DNA of 34,734 nucleotides, from positions 1-34,734 of the forward strand of contig JAZKIX010000015.1 in assembly GCA_040384645.1 (NCBI GenBank), read 5' to 3'. Every line of letters starts with the position of its first letter. Position 1 is the stretch's first letter. The stretch comes from JAZKIX01 sp040384645 (lineage in GTDB: Bacteria; Pseudomonadota; Gammaproteobacteria; Burkholderiales; Burkholderiaceae_D). Under the pieces are notes generated by a model that ran no database searches, had not been told where the DNA came from, and was given only the letters and a program-made list of their open reading frames with translations. The position numbers were made by a program, and so were the translations under genes. Below are positions 34,040 through 34,734 of the stretch, piece by piece.

Positions 34040-34123
34040 CCTATTTTATGGGGGAGTATCAGAGAAAATACCGGCGGAGCCGCAGGTATTTATTGGGGCT
34101 TTTATAATACTAGCCTCAGTATT
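34040..34123 (-). repeat. dispersed intergenic element, copy F (inverted)
   Basis: Read leftward: the hairpin AATACT-GAGGCT-AGTATT (34123-34106), then GCCCCAATAAATACCTGCGG, then GATACTCCCCC ending at 34050. It starts about 52 nt behind the stop of the leftward nuclease gene, so it is again co-oriented with the gene before it. Here the C tract can also pair with a downstream GGGAGT (ACTCCC...GGGAGT), which the other copies lack. Confidence 0.75.
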
Positions 34124-34175
34124 GTTTGGCGTCAACATTGGCTTACGCGCCGAATTACCGCTATTTCAGTAATAA

Positions 34176-34734
34176 TTATTCATCCATCGGCCAGAACCGG
34201 CCGTCCACCGTAATCAACGCAGTCTTGATGGTTTTGCCGCCAAACAACAATTTGCTCGCTTCACGGTAGCGTCTCAATTGCTCTCGATACTCGGCAAGCT
34301 GGCTTTCCAGCAGATTGCGTTTGTAGTCAAGAATCCATACTTCATCTCGAAAGCCGACTACGCGGTCGAAGCGTAATAACTGGCCGTCGACAATCGCTTC
34401 CATTTCATTGCGCGCGAATACATACTGCGCCGGATTGAAGAAGCGTTCCAATCTAACTTGCGTCAAAATTACCTGCGCTTGCGCCCGTATCACGCCAGCC
34501 AATGCCAAAGGACAGGGCAGCCATCGCACCAGCACAGCGGCTTCGGGCACCACAATCGGCCAGGTTCTACCGTGGGTCAGTCGCTCCAGTAAAAGATGCA
34601 GGGCGATGCCTTCCGCAATCGCTTCGGCGTCGCTACCGACTGCGGCCGGCAGATCGGAAGGCAACCTTTCAACTGGCAGCAAAGGCAGCATGACCGGATC
34701 GAACACTGGCATCGTGAAATAGCTTGCGACTTCG
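34176..34734 (-). CDS. C-terminal PD-(D/E)XK nuclease part of a RecB/AddA-like protein (partial)
   Basis: The frame stays open to the right edge, so only the last 186 residues are visible. AIAEGIALHLLLERLTHGRTWP is the start of a RecB-type nuclease domain (the xGxxxHxxLE region), and FDRVVGFRDEVWILDYKRN supplies the Asp and the D-Y-K of the catalytic core. QLAEYREQLRRYREA is the following QxxxY helix. Such domains end UvrD/RecB/AddA-type helicase-nucleases that process double-strand breaks. The helicase part would lie outside the window, so the exact family member is open. Confidence 0.82.
   Translation of the reverse strand, partial: EVASYFTMPVFDPVMLPLLPVERLPSDLPAAVGSDAEAIAEGIALHLLLERLTHGRTWPIVVPEAAVLVRWLPCPLALAGVIRAQAQVILTQVRLERFFNPAQYVFARNEMEAIVDGQLLRFDRVVGFRDEVWILDYKRNLLESQLAEYREQLRRYREASKLLFGGKTIKTALITVDGRFWPMDE

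Noticed and set aside
5419..34123. A CRISPR array, or insertion sequence ends, as explanation of the repeated element
   Set aside because: Copies are kilobases apart, not regularly spaced, show covariation rather than identity, and have no flanking target duplications or transposase gene.
33978..34172. A rightward 64-residue open frame with a hydrophobic stretch
   Set aside because: It runs through inverted repeat copy F in the antisense direction and has no ribosome binding site; the hydrophobic part is simply the repeat read backwards.

Overview
The window looks like a chromosomal piece of a moderate-GC betaproteobacterium (Burkholderiales, most likely Oxalobacteraceae). The grounds are a lipoyl-bearing dihydrolipoamide dehydrogenase encoded behind aceE and aceF, a small Trp-rich protein of the type seen in Burkholderiales, holC and zapA in typical form, and 6S RNA directly behind zapA. 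The genus cannot be fixed from sequence alone. The sequence contains five runs of exactly 10 N, which are scaffold gaps of unknown true length. Several apparent frame breaks are artefacts of these gaps.

Layout. 1-4811 (-): one very large secreted repeat protein (DUF11-type domains), cut by the left edge and broken by three gaps. 4812-5565: non-coding. 5566-7775 (-): a small cupin and a TonB/TolA-like protein. 7929-13982 (-): the pyruvate dehydrogenase cluster aceE-aceF-lpdA, with a convincing promoter and an inverted repeat at its predicted start site. 14253-20136 (+): folD, oligopeptidase A (prlC), a DUF4124/glutaredoxin-like periplasmic protein, holC, a small conserved partner and a dadA-like D-amino-acid dehydrogenase, closely packed. 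20375-21520 (+): a branched-chain amino-acid binding protein. 21591-24058: a small cytochrome c (-), a Trp-rich membrane peptide (+) and ilvD (-). 24180-25931 (+): a LysR regulator divergent from ilvD, then lgt. 26072-28786 (-): a membrane GGDEF-EAL protein. 29179-30016 (+): zapB-like gene, zapA, 6S RNA and its terminator. 30072-33339 (+): EVE-domain protein, TauE/SafE exporter, DUF2167 protein and an M50 site-2-protease homologue. 33710-33964 (+): a small unknown gene downstream of a perfect FNR-type palindrome. 34176-34734 (-): the C-terminal nuclease end of a RecB/AddA-like protein, cut by the right edge.

Most genes are housekeeping. The most unusual signal is non-coding: at least six copies of an intergenic element of about 75-95 bp (5419, 20148, 25969, 31453, 33350 and, inverted, 34040-34123). 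Each copy has a 5' AT-rich hairpin with compensating base changes, a central CSTGCGG box with purine-rich sequence after it, and a 3' ATACYCCCC tract. Five of the six begin 10-55 nt behind the stop codon of a gene on the same strand, so they look like structured 3'-UTR elements or small RNAs rather than random repeats.
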